A stretch of DNA of 61,321 nucleotides from Flavobacteriales bacterium (GCA_027491215.1 JAIXWP010000105.1:1-61321), one strand, 5' to 3'. Numbered from the stretch's first letter, positions 32,444-43,579 are shown. The notes: generated by a model from the sequence alone, not told the origin. A program made the numbers and translations.

Positions 32444-35236
32444 ATGAAAAAAAACAAAAACGACGAGCTTGATCCTCGAAAAAATATCATCATTAAAGGT
32501 GCGAGAGTCCACAATCTGAAGAATGTTTCATTAGCCATTCCAAGAAATCAACTCACCGTAATTACCGGGTTAAGTGGCTCAGGAAAGTCAAGTCTTGCCT
32601 TCGATACTCTTTTCGCAGAAGGTCAACGGAGATATGTAGAAAGCTTATCGAGCTACGCTCGCCAATTCCTTGGCCGTTTAGATAAACCTGATGTTGATAC
32701 CATCCAAGGTATCTCGCCTGCGGTTGCCATCGAACAAAAGGTGACAAGCCGCACTTCTCGCTCAACTGTAGGAACAACCACGGAGATCTACGATTATATG
32801 AAGCTCCTATATGCTCGTATAGGAAAAACTTTCTCCCCTATCAGCGGCAAGGAAGTAAAACGCCACCGTGTAGAAGATGTCATCGATTTTATTTCAAAAC
32901 ACAAAGAAGAAGAACGCTACTACATCTTAGCTCCTGTTCAAATAGAAAAAGGAACGGACATAAAGAAAAAACTTGAAATACTGGAGCAACAAGGTTTTAG
33001 TAGAATCAAAATCAATGATGACGTCTACAAAATCAATGAAGTTGAAATTAAGCTAAAAGCTTCTGATAAACTATACATCGTCATAGACCGCGTTACAGGT
33101 TCAAAAGATGAAGAAAATTTAGCACGAATATCTGACTCGGTCGGCTCTGCATTTTTTGAAGGCCGCGGCATTTGTATTATTGAATTAGTAGATTCCAAAA
33201 AGCTTCAAGAATTCTCTAATAAATTCGAAGAAGACGGAATCACATTTGAAGAACCTAGCCTCAACCTTTTTTCTTTCAATAACCCCGTTGGTGCATGTAA
33301 AACGTGCGAAGGATTTGGAAGCATCATTGGCATCGATGAAAACTTAGTCGTTCCCAATAAAAGTTTATCTCTGTACGAGGATGCCATTGTTCCATGGAGA
33401 GGCGAAAAAATGAGTGAGTGGAAAGATCAAGTGATCATGAATGCTCGCAAAAGTGAATTCCCTATCCACCGAGCATACGCTGAGCTCACACAAAAAGAAA
33501 AAGACTTGTTATGGAACGGTGACAAGTATTTTAATGGACTAAATGATTTCTTCAAATTTCTAGAAAGCGAATCTTATAAAATTCAGTACCGCGTAATGCT
33601 TAGTCGCTATCGCGGCAAAACATCATGTCCTGATTGCAAAGGAACTCGATTACGCAAAGATGCCAACTATGTGAAGATAGATGGCAAAGGAATATCCGAT
33701 GTGGTTAATATGCCCATTGGAGAGTGTCTTGATTTTTTCTTAAAAATCAAACTAAGCAAGCACGATGAAAAGGTAGCACTTCGCATTCTCACAGAAATAC
33801 GAAACCGCTTGAAATACCTTACTGATGTCGGCTTAGAATATCTTACGCTGAATAGATTATCAAACACTCTTTCAGGAGGCGAATCACAACGTATCAACCT
33901 AGCCACTAGCCTTGGAAGTAGCCTAGTTGGTTCAATGTACATACTCGATGAACCTTCTATCGGATTGCATCCCAGAGACACACAAAGACTCATTGGTGTC
34001 CTCAAGGAATTGAAAGCTCAGGGAAATACAGTGATTGTAGTAGAACACGATGAAGAAGTGATGCGCTCTGCGGATACTGTAATCGACATGGGGCCAGAAG
34101 CAGGAACAAATGGTGGAAACGTAGTATTCAACGGACACATCGATGAATTAATCAAAAAAGGAAATACCCTCACTGCAGATTATCTCTCTGGAAAGAGAAT
34201 GATTAAGATGGGGAAACAACATAAACCCGGAAAGGATAAGATCATCATCAAGGGTGCTCGTGAAAACAATTTGAAGAATGTATCTGTAGAGTTTCCTTTG
34301 CGTTGCTTCACAGTAATAACTGGTGTAAGCGGCTCTGGAAAATCTAGCTTGGTACGAGATATTCTATATCCTGCTTTGAAAAAAGAATTAGGTGGTTTCG
34401 GCGATGCACCCGGCGCATTCGATAGCATTGAAGGTGATATCAAAACCATCAAATCAGTTGAATTCGTTGACCAAAACCCTATCGGAAAAAGCAGCCGCTC
34501 TAACCCTGTGACTTATGTAAAAGCATGGGATGAAATAAGAACTTTGTATGCCAGCCTTCCTTTGGCAAAACAACGAGGATATAAGCCTACACATTTCAGC
34601 TTCAACGTAGATGGAGGCAGATGCGAGGCTTGCGAGGGAGAAGGATATCAAACCATCGAAATGCAATTCATGGCAGATATAAAGCTTCTATGCGAATCTT
34701 GCAAAGGCAAACGTTTTAAAGAAGAAGTACTCGAGGTTCAATACAAAGGAAAAAGTGTGAGCGATGTGCTCGACCTTACCGTAGATGACGCCATTGCATT
34801 TTTCTCAGAAGAAAAAGATAAAACAATCAATAAAAACTTACTCAACAAACTTGGTCCCCTTCAACAAGTAGGTTTAGGATATATTGGAATGGGACAAAGT
34901 AGCTCTAGTCTAAGCGGTGGTGAAGCTCAACGTATCAAACTAGCAACTTTTCTTGGGCTAGGTGGCGCTAATAATCATACGCTATTCATATTTGATGAAC
35001 CGACCACTGGACTTCACTTTCACGATGTCCAGAAATTAATGGATAGCTTCCAAGCACTGCTCGACAAAGGGCATTCAATTCTTGCTATCGAACACAACAC
35101 GGATGTAATGAAAAGTGCCGACTGGATCATCGACCTCGGTCCAGAAGGCGGAGACAAAGGAGGAAACCTCGTCTACTCTGGCACTTTAGAGGGCTTGAAA
35201 AAGGTAAAAAATTCTAATACGGCTAAGTTTATATAA
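32444..35236 (+). CDS. uvrA: UvrABC system protein A
   Basis: This 930-aa ABC ATPase recognises DNA damage for nucleotide excision repair. Two ATPase halves are complete: Walker [10 protein letters not shown] (42-50) and GVSGSGKSS (about 627-635), signatures [11 protein letters not shown] and [11 protein letters not shown], and Walker B regions [13 protein letters not shown] and [12 protein letters not shown]. Zinc-binding pairs CKTC, CPDC, CEAC and CESC are visible. The length is normal for Bacteroidota. A promoter-like -33/-7 pair lies just upstream, and msrB follows 14 bases after the stop. Confidence 0.96.
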   Translation: MKKNKNDELDPRKNIIIKGARVHNLKNVSLAIPRNQLTVITGLSGSGKSSLAFDTLFAEGQRRYVESLSSYARQFLGRLDKPDVDTIQGISPAVAIEQKVTSRTSRSTVGTTTEIYDYMKLLYARIGKTFSPISGKEVKRHRVEDVIDFISKHKEEERYYILAPVQIEKGTDIKKKLEILEQQGFSRIKINDDVYKINEVEIKLKASDKLYIVIDRVTGSKDEENLARISDSVGSAFFEGRGICIIELVDSKKLQEFSNKFEEDGITFEEPSLNLFSFNNPVGACKTCEGFGSIIGIDENLVVPNKSLSLYEDAIVPWRGEKMSEWKDQVIMNARKSEFPIHRAYAELTQKEKDLLWNGDKYFNGLNDFFKFLESESYKIQYRVMLSRYRGKTSCPDCKGTRLRKDANYVKIDGKGISDVVNMPIGECLDFFLKIKLSKHDEKVALRILTEIRNRLKYLTDVGLEYLTLNRLSNTLSGGESQRINLATSLGSSLVGSMYILDEPSIGLHPRDTQRLIGVLKELKAQGNTVIVVEHDEEVMRSADTVIDMGPEAGTNGGNVVFNGHIDELIKKGNTLTADYLSGKRMIKMGKQHKPGKDKIIIKGARENNLKNVSVEFPLRCFTVITGVSGSGKSSLVRDILYPALKKELGGFGDAPGAFDSIEGDIKTIKSVEFVDQNPIGKSSRSNPVTYVKAWDEIRTLYASLPLAKQRGYKPTHFSFNVDGGRCEACEGEGYQTIEMQFMADIKLLCESCKGKRFKEEVLEVQYKGKSVSDVLDLTVDDAIAFFSEEKDKTINKNLLNKLGPLQQVGLGYIGMGQSSSSLSGGEAQRIKLATFLGLGGANNHTLFIFDEPTTGLHFHDVQKLMDSFQALLDKGHSILAIEHNTDVMKSADWIIDLGPEGGDKGGNLVYSGTLEGLKKVKNSNTAKFI

Positions 35237-35250
35237 CAAAAAAACATCTC

Positions 35251-35739
35251 ATGACTAAATGGATTTTTATATGCGCAATGTCATTGATGGTATCATGCGC
35301 AACAAGTAACACAGAACAAAAACCACCAGTTCAAAGAACAAACTCAATGGGAAAAATAGAAAGATCAAAAGAAGAGTGGCAAAAGATTTTGACCTCAGAA
35401 CAGTATCGAGTATTGCGTGAACACGGCACGGAACGCGCATTTACCGGTGAATACTATGATCATCACGATCACGGTGTTTATACATGTGCAGGATGTGGAG
35501 AAGCTCTATTTGCTTCTGAAACTAAATTCGAAAGTGGCACAGGCTGGCCTAGCTATTATGCCCCTCTCAATGATTCATGCATTGAAGAATCACGCGACAG
35601 CTCATTCGGAATGGTTCGCGTTGAAGTTCACTGTGCGAAATGTAATGGTCATTTGGGACATGTTTTCGACGATGGCCCCAACCCAACAGGTTTGAGATAT
35701 TGCATCAATTCTGTTTCTCTGAATTTCGAGAAACAGTAG
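35251..35739 (+). CDS. msrB: Peptide-methionine (R)-S-oxide reductase, lipoprotein form
   Basis: This 162-aa MsrB repairs methionine-R-sulfoxide in proteins. The zinc-site pairs CAGC and CAKC, the active-site segment GTGWPSY and the catalytic Cys151 in LRYCINS are present. Unlike cytosolic MsrB, it begins with a lipobox signal ([16 protein letters not shown]), so it probably acts in the periplasm or on the outer membrane. A conserved resolving Cys is not obvious. It follows uvrA by 14 bases and may be read from the uvrA promoter. Confidence 0.93.
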   Translation: MTKWIFICAMSLMVSCATSNTEQKPPVQRTNSMGKIERSKEEWQKILTSEQYRVLREHGTERAFTGEYYDHHDHGVYTCAGCGEALFASETKFESGTGWPSYYAPLNDSCIEESRDSSFGMVRVEVHCAKCNGHLGHVFDDGPNPTGLRYCINSVSLNFEKQ

Positions 35740-35746
35740 TAAGATA

Positions 35747-36337
35747 TTACTTTGAAGATTGCTTAAAGGTGAAGGCTCCATTGTAATAATGGAAGTTTTC
35801 ACCTTTTTTATTTCTTCCCATTAAGCAGAAATTCCCCTCCATATTTCCTTCAGAGGTGAGTTGCATGATTAGTACTTTTTTATCAGCACCAGCATATGAC
35901 TGCTTGCTATTGGGCAGGCAATACCAAGCACCATCGCTCGTAGTCAAGTCATCTCCTGTTTTCTCGAATGCATCTGTGTTAATGAGGGCTTCAGTATTGT
36001 TGTCGTAATTGTCTTCTGAACCTATTGTAAGCCAAGAGTCGAAAGCTAATTCAGGTTTTTCCTTAGCTAGCTTTCTATTCAATGTTCTAGAAGTTGGACC
36101 ATTGAGTGGAGTTTGATAAAAAGGTTTATCAGACTTGACCGAAAGAGGATGAGCCTTTTCGCCATAAACCATATACACTTGATCGCTATCATTCTCAAGC
36201 ACCACATAAACACGGATGGTTCTGCCTTTCACAGCACCACCGTTATCTACTTCCTCTACCACTATTCCTTTTACTTGAGAAAACAGGTTTCCTGCAACAA
36301 GCAGAACGAATGCGAAAAGTGCTATAATTTTTTTCAT
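35747..36337 (-). CDS. Secreted paralogue of the adhesin N-terminal module
   Basis: This 196-aa exported protein (signal peptide ending LFSQ) has unknown activity. It matches the N-terminal ~200 residues of the SprB-repeat protein upstream at several points: YMVYGEKAHPL against FAVYGEESPVF, FDSWLTIGSED against FDSYMTIGYEC, and SYAGADKKVLIMQLTS against SYAGADNRVKIAQFTS. It has no T9SS tail of its own. It ends the leftward cluster, 9 bases after porP/sprF. It may be a soluble partner or decoy of the adhesin module. Confidence 0.72.
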   Translation of the reverse strand: MKKIIALFAFVLLVAGNLFSQVKGIVVEEVDNGGAVKGRTIRVYVVLENDSDQVYMVYGEKAHPLSVKSDKPFYQTPLNGPTSRTLNRKLAKEKPELAFDSWLTIGSEDNYDNNTEALINTDAFEKTGDDLTTSDGAWYCLPNSKQSYAGADKKVLIMQLTSEGNMEGNFCLMGRNKKGENFHYYNGAFTFKQSSK

Positions 36338-36346
36338 CTTTTCTGA

Positions 36347-37303
36347 TTAGTTTACAACTTTACTGCGCTGCAGACGGCGTGGGCCTAAGCTGTTTGATCT
36401 AAACTTGCCTTTTTGCTTAGCAATATAGTAACCTAACAATATTTCGTGTGTGTGTGGGCTAAGCACTTTAGCATTGGTAGTAGTGATATCGTAGCTATAT
36501 CCCAATGTGAAATCCTTGTAAATACCTCCCAGCATAAATGCTAATGCATCCTGATGGCGGTAAGTGAACCCTGCCCAAGCGGCACCTGCATAATTTGCAC
36601 GAACATTAATATCGAGCTGCGCTGGTGTCACCGTTGTAAAACGAATAAATCCACTTCCTTGAAGATCCCAATTGTCGTCAAGATAATGTCTGTACGAACC
36701 CATAAATTGGAAGTGACGAAGATTTTGGTTTTCGTCTGAAGCTCCTTGCTCAATCTTTAACTTCGATTGCATCAGTTGAGGAATAGAGAATCCTGCATAG
36801 TACTTCTCTCCATAAATCAAGAAACCAAATGTTGCATCAATGTTCAATGTGGTTTCTGCTTGCATTCCATTCAGAGCAACATCAGCTTGGTCCAATACGA
36901 CAAGAGAGCTATTATCGAAAGTGTATTGACTAGCATTTAAGCTCAATCCGAAACTTACTGCATCGAAATTGTTCAAGTCTACATTATATGCACCCGCAAG
37001 TTCAACTCCCGACTCAGAGATCGCTCCGCCAGTGTTATCACTGTACATGATAGCACCAAGACCGATACCATGAGGAACACTTGTATGTCCGCTCGCCATA
37101 ATTGTGGTAGGTGCACCTTTGAAACCAGCCCATTGATTGCGATAGCTAGCAATGATTGGAGAATACTTTGCTTGTGTTCCAGCGGCTGCGGGATTCACCA
37201 TAAAGGTGTTGATCATGAATTGTGATCGACGACCTAATTGCTGAGCATTTGCTGCAGACGCAACAAAAGCAAGGCTGACTAAAAGGAAGAATATCTTTTT
37301 CAT
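36347..37303 (-). CDS. PorP/SprF family T9SS outer-membrane protein
   Basis: This 318-aa PorP/SprF-like barrel has a signal peptide (ending ASAANAQ). The mature start QLGRRSQFMINTFMVNPAAAG is the family hallmark, followed by WAGFKGAPTT and alternating strands. SprF-like proteins are needed for surface delivery of their neighbouring gliding adhesin, and here the gene lies directly after one. A GGAG element is present 9 bases before the ATG. It is the fourth gene of the leftward cluster. Confidence 0.93.
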   Translation of the reverse strand: MKKIFFLLVSLAFVASAANAQQLGRRSQFMINTFMVNPAAAGTQAKYSPIIASYRNQWAGFKGAPTTIMASGHTSVPHGIGLGAIMYSDNTGGAISESGVELAGAYNVDLNNFDAVSFGLSLNASQYTFDNSSLVVLDQADVALNGMQAETTLNIDATFGFLIYGEKYYAGFSIPQLMQSKLKIEQGASDENQNLRHFQFMGSYRHYLDDNWDLQGSGFIRFTTVTPAQLDINVRANYAGAAWAGFTYRHQDALAFMLGGIYKDFTLGYSYDITTTNAKVLSPHTHEILLGYYIAKQKGKFRSNSLGPRRLQRSKVVN

Positions 37304-37315
37304 CTCAGTGTCTCC

Positions 37316-40300
37316 TTAGTATTTAATGGTTACTGTTCCCATGATTGGATCCTTTTCTTCATCGTAATCGATCAAGAAATAATAGTCAGCCACTGGCAGG
37401 GGCTCGCCCTTCAATGTGCCATCCCAAGGAGCGTTATAACCTTTTGATTCAAACACAATTTGTCCCCATCTATTAAAGACCTGAACTGTTGCGTCCGGGA
37501 AGAATTCTAATCCACCAATCAACCAAGTATCATTCGATCCATCTCCGTTTGGAGTAAGTGCATTTGTAATGAAGAAACATCCAATAGTTGGCTCAACAAA
37601 TACTGATGTAACAAGTGTACATCCAATATCATCTGTAACACGAACACCATAGGTTTCATTCGATGAAAGTCCCACTGCGGTAGATGTCGTTTGAAGTAAA
37701 TCATCGAACCACTGATAAGTAATTGGAAGGTTTCCGTTCTGGACACCTACTGTTGCTGTACCATCTTGCTCATCCCAACATGTTTCAGGAGAAGACCAAG
37801 TGGTTAGCACCATATCTGTTATAATGTCTGGGATAACCTCCACTTCTGCTTCTTTCACACAACCAACCTCATCAATCAATTCCACTTCAATAGTTAATTC
37901 ACCTAGATTAGAAACAGTGAATGTGTTGTTACCATTATTGATAATCTGAAGAGTATCTGGACTTATAAAAGTGGTTAATTCTCCCGTTCCACCTAGAACA
38001 GAAATAACTGCTCCACCATCAGTCATACCTGTGCACGTCGGTGCATCGATATTAAGAATAATCTCAAGAGGAGTTGGTTCGTCAATCACGAAAGCGAGTG
38101 GTGCTAAACATTGATTAGCATCCACAATTGTAAGGTTATAATCAGCAGCACAAAGTTGACCTATCGTTCCTGAAGAAACACCTACCAAAGTACCTGGATT
38201 CAGCAAGTAATTGTACGGTGTAGTTCCACCTGTTACCGTATAGTTCACAATTCCATCGCATTCACCACCGCATGTAACATCAACGGTGTTCGTTAAGGTT
38301 GCAACTAAAAGTGCAGGCTCTGTGATAGTTACATCATCTGTAGCCTCGCATCCATTTGCATCACTAATAGTAAAAGTATAGTTACCTGGAGCTAAGTCAG
38401 AAACAACTTGAGGAACCGCTGTATTCGAAGGCTGAAGTGTTACGGCGCCCGTCCCGCCAGTAGATGTAATCACGACTTCACCGTCACCAAATCCGAAACA
38501 AGAAACGTTTGTTGGATTCAAGTTGATAATGAGTTCTGCAGGACCACCAATCACCACATTTTGAATTGGCTGCACACAACCAACTTCATCAGTAATGTTT
38601 ACGATGTAGGTTCCTGCACAAAGATTTTCTATAGTCGCAGCATTTCCTAAGCAAGGCGCAACACAGTTACCCGCCGCTGGTGCAGTTTCATAGGTATAGT
38701 TGGCCCCTGTTCCACCTGCTACGTTTGAGACATCGATGGTACCGTCACAAATACCGAAGCATGAAACCGCCTGAGACGACACTTCGAATGTCACTTGGTT
38801 AGGCTCATCGATCACGAAATCTCCATTCAGTGAACAACCATTAGCATCAACGATATCATAAGTGTACTCATCCGCGCACAACTCGTCTGCAGGTGTCAAT
38901 TGATTGTTTGAATTGAAAACTTGCTCGTTGAATGGTCCAGTACCACCCTGAATGTCGAATACTACCGTTCCATCGCAGCTATCAAAACAGATGGCATCTG
39001 TCAATGCTGGTGTTACTACTACTGCCGCAGGCTCGATGATGGTAAAATCAAATTGAAGTGAGCAGTTATTCGCATCAACCACATTTACCGTATAGTCTCC
39101 GCCATCTAAGTTATCAAAATTGATAGTTATATTTCCTGTACCTGTAACAGTCTCGATAATGTCAACTCCCAATAGAAGATCAACCGTGATTTCTCCAGTG
39201 CCGCCTTGCACAGTTCCTGTAATGGTACCGTTGTCGTAATCAAAACATGGAATGTTGGTGGAAGCAAGCTGAGCTTCTAATTCAATTGGACATGTGATGT
39301 CAATTACTTGATTCACGAAACATCCGTTATCATCGATAGCGGTCATATCGTATTCGCCACATTCCAAATTTGAAAGCAGGTCGCCACAAGCATTACCACC
39401 TTGTCCGTTCACTTCAATGTCAATTGTTCCTGTGCCACCACTGCAGATAAGTTCAATTTCACCTGTTGTTTCGCCAAAACATAAAACGCCGTTATTCAAA
39501 ACGGGTTCAAAAACCACTTGAGTTGGTTCAATAATTTGGAAAACTACAGTTGTATCGCGACATCCAGTAGCTTCTTGCATTGCTATGTAATATGAACCTG
39601 GAGCTAAACCAACAAGTTCCAATCCATCGTCATCATTTAAAAACTCATCAACCAAGGTTCCAGAACCAATTGTATTTCCGCTAAATAGTGAGTAGTTTAC
39701 AGTGCTCATACCACCATCTTCAACAGTGACAATGGCATCATCTCCAAAACAAGTTGGATTTTCTACTGTAGGATTTGTATCTAAAGGGAAACCGAGACAA
39801 GGATGTTCAATTTGCATACAAATATCCGTAGCTGTTTCAAATTGATTTGTTCCGACTTGGTTTGCTGTTTTATATGAAATATTCACACAGCCATCAAAAC
39901 CATCACATGAAGTGAATTGAGCAATTTTCACACGATTATCAGCACCAGCATATGATACAGCACAGGCACTGTTAAAGGTCCCCGCGAGCGTTACAGCGTA
40001 GTCATCCCAAAAGAAACTGCCTCCGTCAAACGGATTACCGTTTACTGGTCCTTCAAAAATATCGATCCAATCTTCGCAAAGACCAGCGTTGATAGGGGCA
40101 TCACAATTGATTTCCGAGCTACACTCGTAACCAATAGTCATATAGCTATCAAATGGCTCAGCTTCGTAGCCTGGAATTCCGAAACTATTCAAACAAGTGT
40201 TTTCCGAACCAAAAGCGGTTTCGGATTCAAATTGGAACAGACCGCACGGAAAATTGAAGTACGTGGTATTCACAGGGTCAAACAAACAGTCGAAAACAGG

Positions 40301-40519
40301 AGATTCTTCTCCGTAAACTGCGAAAAGGTAATTTTCTGAATTTGCGAAATTGATGAACACTTCATAGGTGACATAACCAGTCAAGTCTATTGCTCCATAA
40401 TTGCCATAATGTACGGTATACTCGATTTCATAAGCAGGATTAGCCAATTGTGCTTTGGCTGAATTGGTTATGGTGCAAAAAAGAAAGAACAGGACGGTTA
40501 TCCGGTAGAAATTCTTCAT
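37316..40519 (-). CDS. SprB-repeat adhesin with T9SS type B tail
   Basis: This cell-surface protein has 1067 aa from the chosen start. After the signal peptide (MKNFYRITVLFF, ending SAKAQ) comes a Cys-rich module shared with the 196-aa paralogue. Nine SprB-type repeats of about 75-90 residues follow (cores such as VSCFGICDGTIDV, GGTG, and YTVNVVDANNC). The end is a gliding-motility C-terminal domain (TPNGDGSNDTW, VQVFNRWGQIVFES, WDGTLKGEPLP) for T9SS export. I start at ATG 40519 because the longer frame (to 40576) overlaps the hydrolase gene and lacks the signal peptide at its start. Confidence 0.9.
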   Translation of the reverse strand: MKNFYRITVLFFLFCTITNSAKAQLANPAYEIEYTVHYGNYGAIDLTGYVTYEVFINFANSENYLFAVYGEESPVFDCLFDPVNTTYFNFPCGLFQFESETAFGSENTCLNSFGIPGYEAEPFDSYMTIGYECSSEINCDAPINAGLCEDWIDIFEGPVNGNPFDGGSFFWDDYAVTLAGTFNSACAVSYAGADNRVKIAQFTSCDGFDGCVNISYKTANQVGTNQFETATDICMQIEHPCLGFPLDTNPTVENPTCFGDDAIVTVEDGGMSTVNYSLFSGNTIGSGTLVDEFLNDDDGLELVGLAPGSYYIAMQEATGCRDTTVVFQIIEPTQVVFEPVLNNGVLCFGETTGEIELICSGGTGTIDIEVNGQGGNACGDLLSNLECGEYDMTAIDDNGCFVNQVIDITCPIELEAQLASTNIPCFDYDNGTITGTVQGGTGEITVDLLLGVDIIETVTGTGNITINFDNLDGGDYTVNVVDANNCSLQFDFTIIEPAAVVVTPALTDAICFDSCDGTVVFDIQGGTGPFNEQVFNSNNQLTPADELCADEYTYDIVDANGCSLNGDFVIDEPNQVTFEVSSQAVSCFGICDGTIDVSNVAGGTGANYTYETAPAAGNCVAPCLGNAATIENLCAGTYIVNITDEVGCVQPIQNVVIGGPAELIINLNPTNVSCFGFGDGEVVITSTGGTGAVTLQPSNTAVPQVVSDLAPGNYTFTISDANGCEATDDVTITEPALLVATLTNTVDVTCGGECDGIVNYTVTGGTTPYNYLLNPGTLVGVSSGTIGQLCAADYNLTIVDANQCLAPLAFVIDEPTPLEIILNIDAPTCTGMTDGGAVISVLGGTGELTTFISPDTLQIINNGNNTFTVSNLGELTIEVELIDEVGCVKEAEVEVIPDIITDMVLTTWSSPETCWDEQDGTATVGVQNGNLPITYQWFDDLLQTTSTAVGLSSNETYGVRVTDDIGCTLVTSVFVEPTIGCFFITNALTPNGDGSNDTWLIGGLEFFPDATVQVFNRWGQIVFESKGYNAPWDGTLKGEPLPVADYYFLIDYDEEKDPIMGTVTIKY

Positions 40520-40572
40520 GTTTTGGTTTTTGGCTTTAAATACAAGTCGAGAAAAAGATCTCAAACGTTGCC

Positions 40573-41412
40573 TCAACGTGGGGCGGCGCGGTGCGAATTT
40601 AGTAATAAAACGCTTGAAAAAAAAGCAGAAAGTCGATCTCGAAATAATGGATAGGTATTCAAGTTACTGTGACGACCACCCACCAAGGTTGTAAACTGTA
40701 TATCATTAATTCCCTGCGCTTTATGATAAAGTTTCATTGCCGAGCGATGAGGAACGATTTTATCCTTGGTACCATGGAATATTTGAACAGGGCATTGGAC
40801 ATGAGGCAAATACAGATCACTTCGCAATTTGTAACGCAATAGCGCAGCAGCAGGCAAAATTGGCAATTTATGCTTGGCAACATCAATTAGACTATAAAAA
40901 GGAGTCTCAAGCACCAAGCCATCAGATTTACGCCTAGAGGCCAACTTTGTCGCAAATCCAGTCCCAAGACTTCGACCGTAAATTATAATTGGTTGGCTTT
41001 CATATTTTGACGAAATATAATCGTAGCAAAATTCCACATCGCGATGAAGCTTCGCCTCGCTTCGTGAGCCTTCACTTTCGCCGTAACCTCGATAATCCAA
41101 AGCAAACACGTCAAACCCATATGAGCATAGCTCTTCGGCCATGAATTGCCAGCGCTTTAAACTGCCAGTATTACCGTGCAAGTAGAAAATCAATCCCCTC
41201 GGATTTTCAGCCTTCAATAAAATAGCATGAATTTTCCCATTATGGGGTGTATCTAGCCTAAACTCCTCGATGGGAGTGCTCACCTTGGTTCTAAAATGAT
41301 CTGGAATAAAACTCGGAACGAATATAAAACTCTCTTGAAAGAAGAAATAAATTACGCAAATAGCTGCATATACTAGCATTAAAACAACTAGAATATGCAG
41401 CGCTATTTCCAT
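40573..41412 (-). CDS. Membrane-anchored alpha/beta hydrolase
   Basis: This 279-aa serine hydrolase of the ABHD13/BEM46-like group has an N-terminal membrane anchor (about 5-27), the oxyanion segment HGNTGSL, DYRGYGESEG, the nucleophile Ser in IYGRSLGTG, Asp in HGTKDKIVP and His in GGRHSNL. Substrate is unknown; lipid or thioester cleavage is possible. It follows the E1 dehydrogenase gene by 10 bases and precedes the adhesin by 53 bases. The context gives no functional clue. Confidence 0.82.
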   Translation of the reverse strand: MEIALHILVVLMLVYAAICVIYFFFQESFIFVPSFIPDHFRTKVSTPIEEFRLDTPHNGKIHAILLKAENPRGLIFYLHGNTGSLKRWQFMAEELCSYGFDVFALDYRGYGESEGSRSEAKLHRDVEFCYDYISSKYESQPIIIYGRSLGTGFATKLASRRKSDGLVLETPFYSLIDVAKHKLPILPAAALLRYKLRSDLYLPHVQCPVQIFHGTKDKIVPHRSAMKLYHKAQGINDIQFTTLVGGRHSNLNTYPLFRDRLSAFFSSVLLLNSHRAAPR

Positions 41413-41422
41413 TTTTTATTTT

Positions 41423-43438
41423 TTAAAACTGAAGCACCTTCTCAACGATGCTGTGCAATCTATTATTGGCCAAGAAGTTTTTTTCGAGTTCTGCATTGAA
41501 TGGAATTGGAGTATCCAAACTTCCACATCTCATAACTGGCGCATCAAGATGAGAGAAGCAATTTTCAGTAATGCGCGCAGATATTTCCCCTCCGATTCCA
41601 CCTGTGGTAGAATCCTCATGAAGAACTACTACCCTACCGGTTTTCTTAACCGATTGATAAATGGTTTCCATATCAAGTGGTGCAAGCGTTCGTAAGTCAA
41701 TCAAGTCGGCTGATAATTCCGGATGTTGATTCAAATAGTCAAGCCCCCAATGCACGCCATAACCATAGCTGATAATGGTCAAATCAGAGCCTTCTCTCAA
41801 CAGGTTAGCAACTCCAAAGGGCAATGTGTAGTAACCTTTAGGCACATCACTTTCTATGCTTCTATATAGTGCTTTATGCTCGAAGAAAAGAACTGGATTA
41901 GGATCTTCAAAAGCCTGACATAACAGACCTTTTGCATCATGCGGAAAGGCAGGGTAAGCAATCTTTAATCCTGGAGTATGGAAAAACCATGCTTCATTGC
42001 TCTGACTATGGAACGGACCTGCTGCAACTCCAGCCCCTGTAGGCATTCTAACCACTACATCGGCATTTTCTTCCCAACGATAATGGAGCTTTGCAAGATT
42101 ATTTACAATTTGATTGAAACCACAAGTTACGAAATCAGCGAACTGCATTTCTACCATCGCCTTGTATCCTTTGATACTCAAACCGAGGCCTGTTCCAATA
42201 ATTGCCGATTCACATAGAGGAGTGTTTCGAACGCGTGCTTCACCAAATTCTTCTAGGAAACCTTCCGTCACTTTAAATACCCCGCCATACTTTGCTATGT
42301 CTTGCCCCATTAAAACAAGCTTCGAGTGTTTGCGCATACTCTCTTTCAATCCATCGCTCACAGCATCGATTAATCGCAACTTTGATGTCTCAGCACTAGC
42401 AGGTGCAACAAAGCTCTTATCGTCGAATGATTTGAATAAATCGTTGTGTTCTCTTTCAGTACTTGGAATAATGTTCGGCAAGTCATAAGCCTCTTTCAAT
42501 GAGTCATTGATCTCTTGCTTGATATCATTGCGCCAATTCAACACATCATCTTGGGTAATGATTCTTTCAGACAACAACCACAATTCAAAATTGGTGACAG
42601 GGTCTTTTGACTCCCATGATTCTATCAATCCTTCAGGGTAATATTTTGTACCGCTTGCCTCTTCATGCCCGCGCATTCTAAAGGTCATAAACTCAAGAAT
42701 AATAGGGCGAGGCTTATTCCGAATACTCTCAGCCAAGCGCTTCACTGTCGTATATACTTCAATGATATTATTTCCATCAATTTGAACGGCATCCTCACTT
42801 GGAATGCCATACCCAATTGCTTTATCAATAAACTGTTTGCATTTAAACTGTTCCCGACTTGGCGTTGAAAGACCCCAAGAATTATTCTCGATTCCGAAGA
42901 TGACGGGTAAGTCCCAAACACTTGCAACGTTCAGTGCTTCATGAAAATCACCTTCACTTGCACCACCATCGCCGCTAAAAACTATCGTTGCCTTTTTATC
43001 ACCGCCCAGTTTATTCGCAAGCGCAATACCGTCCGCAATGCCCAATTGCGGGCCTAAGTGAGAAATCATTCCTACTAAATGATGCTCTTTTGTACCAAAG
43101 TGAAAAGAACGATCACGACCTTTTGTAAACCCTTCATCCTTTCCTTGAAATTGAGCAAAAAGTCTTTTCAATGGAAGATCTCTACCAGTGAAAATCCCGA
43201 GGTTTCTGTGCATTGGAAGAATGAATTCATCCTTTTGCATTCCTAGTGCAACGCCTACAGAGATGGCTTCTTGACCGTATGAACTAAACCACTTGCTAAT
43301 TTTGCCAAGTCGTAATTGACTCAACATTTTTTCTTCAATCAAACGAGGCTTTAGAATAGCCTTATATAATGTCACAAGCTCATCATTTGATAAGCCAGAT
43401 TTTTTAAACTTGATAACAGGTTTTGTTAGCGTTGTCAT
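41423..43438 (-). CDS. Fused E1 alpha-beta 2-oxoacid dehydrogenase
   Basis: This 671-aa protein joins the alpha and beta subunits of a thiamine-diphosphate E1 component. The alpha half carries the TPP motif GDGGASEGDF (156-165) with FGIENN after it and GHEEAS. The beta half (from about 335) carries MQFADFVTCGFNQIVN and GGIGGEISARI. It most likely belongs to the branched-chain 2-oxoacid or pyruvate dehydrogenase complex. No E2 or E3 gene lies nearby. A -7 box lies 20 bases upstream. It is first in a leftward cluster ending at 35747. Confidence 0.92.
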   Translation of the reverse strand: MTTLTKPVIKFKKSGLSNDELVTLYKAILKPRLIEEKMLSQLRLGKISKWFSSYGQEAISVGVALGMQKDEFILPMHRNLGIFTGRDLPLKRLFAQFQGKDEGFTKGRDRSFHFGTKEHHLVGMISHLGPQLGIADGIALANKLGGDKKATIVFSGDGGASEGDFHEALNVASVWDLPVIFGIENNSWGLSTPSREQFKCKQFIDKAIGYGIPSEDAVQIDGNNIIEVYTTVKRLAESIRNKPRPIILEFMTFRMRGHEEASGTKYYPEGLIESWESKDPVTNFELWLLSERIITQDDVLNWRNDIKQEINDSLKEAYDLPNIIPSTEREHNDLFKSFDDKSFVAPASAETSKLRLIDAVSDGLKESMRKHSKLVLMGQDIAKYGGVFKVTEGFLEEFGEARVRNTPLCESAIIGTGLGLSIKGYKAMVEMQFADFVTCGFNQIVNNLAKLHYRWEENADVVVRMPTGAGVAAGPFHSQSNEAWFFHTPGLKIAYPAFPHDAKGLLCQAFEDPNPVLFFEHKALYRSIESDVPKGYYTLPFGVANLLREGSDLTIISYGYGVHWGLDYLNQHPELSADLIDLRTLAPLDMETIYQSVKKTGRVVVLHEDSTTGGIGGEISARITENCFSHLDAPVMRCGSLDTPIPFNAELEKNFLANNRLHSIVEKVLQF

Positions 43439-43458
43439 GCTAGATTTCTATTTGAATG

Positions 43459-43466
43459 CGAAAGTA
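43459..43466 (-). promoter_or_regulatory. -7 box TACTTTCG for the fused E1 gene
   Basis: The minus strand reads TACTTTCG (TAnnTTYG), 20 bases upstream of ATG 43438. Confidence 0.55.
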
Positions 43467-43537
43467 CTTTGAATATCCATATTCTTCGCCTAATTCAGAA
43501 AAAAACTGAACAAAAATGACGTTGATTTATTTCCCTA

Positions 43538-43545
43538 TATATTTG
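43538..43545 (+). promoter_or_regulatory. -7 box TATATTTG for the AT-hook gene
   Basis: A perfect TAnnTTTG match 34 bases upstream of ATG 43580. Confidence 0.65.
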
Positions 43546-43579
43546 GTGAATATTTTACCAACCACTTATCAAAAAAACA

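Noticed and set aside
40565-40579. Hairpin ACGTTG-CCT-CAACGT as a terminator
   Set aside because: Only 6 bp and no T-run; it overlaps the hydrolase stop and is not a convincing terminator.
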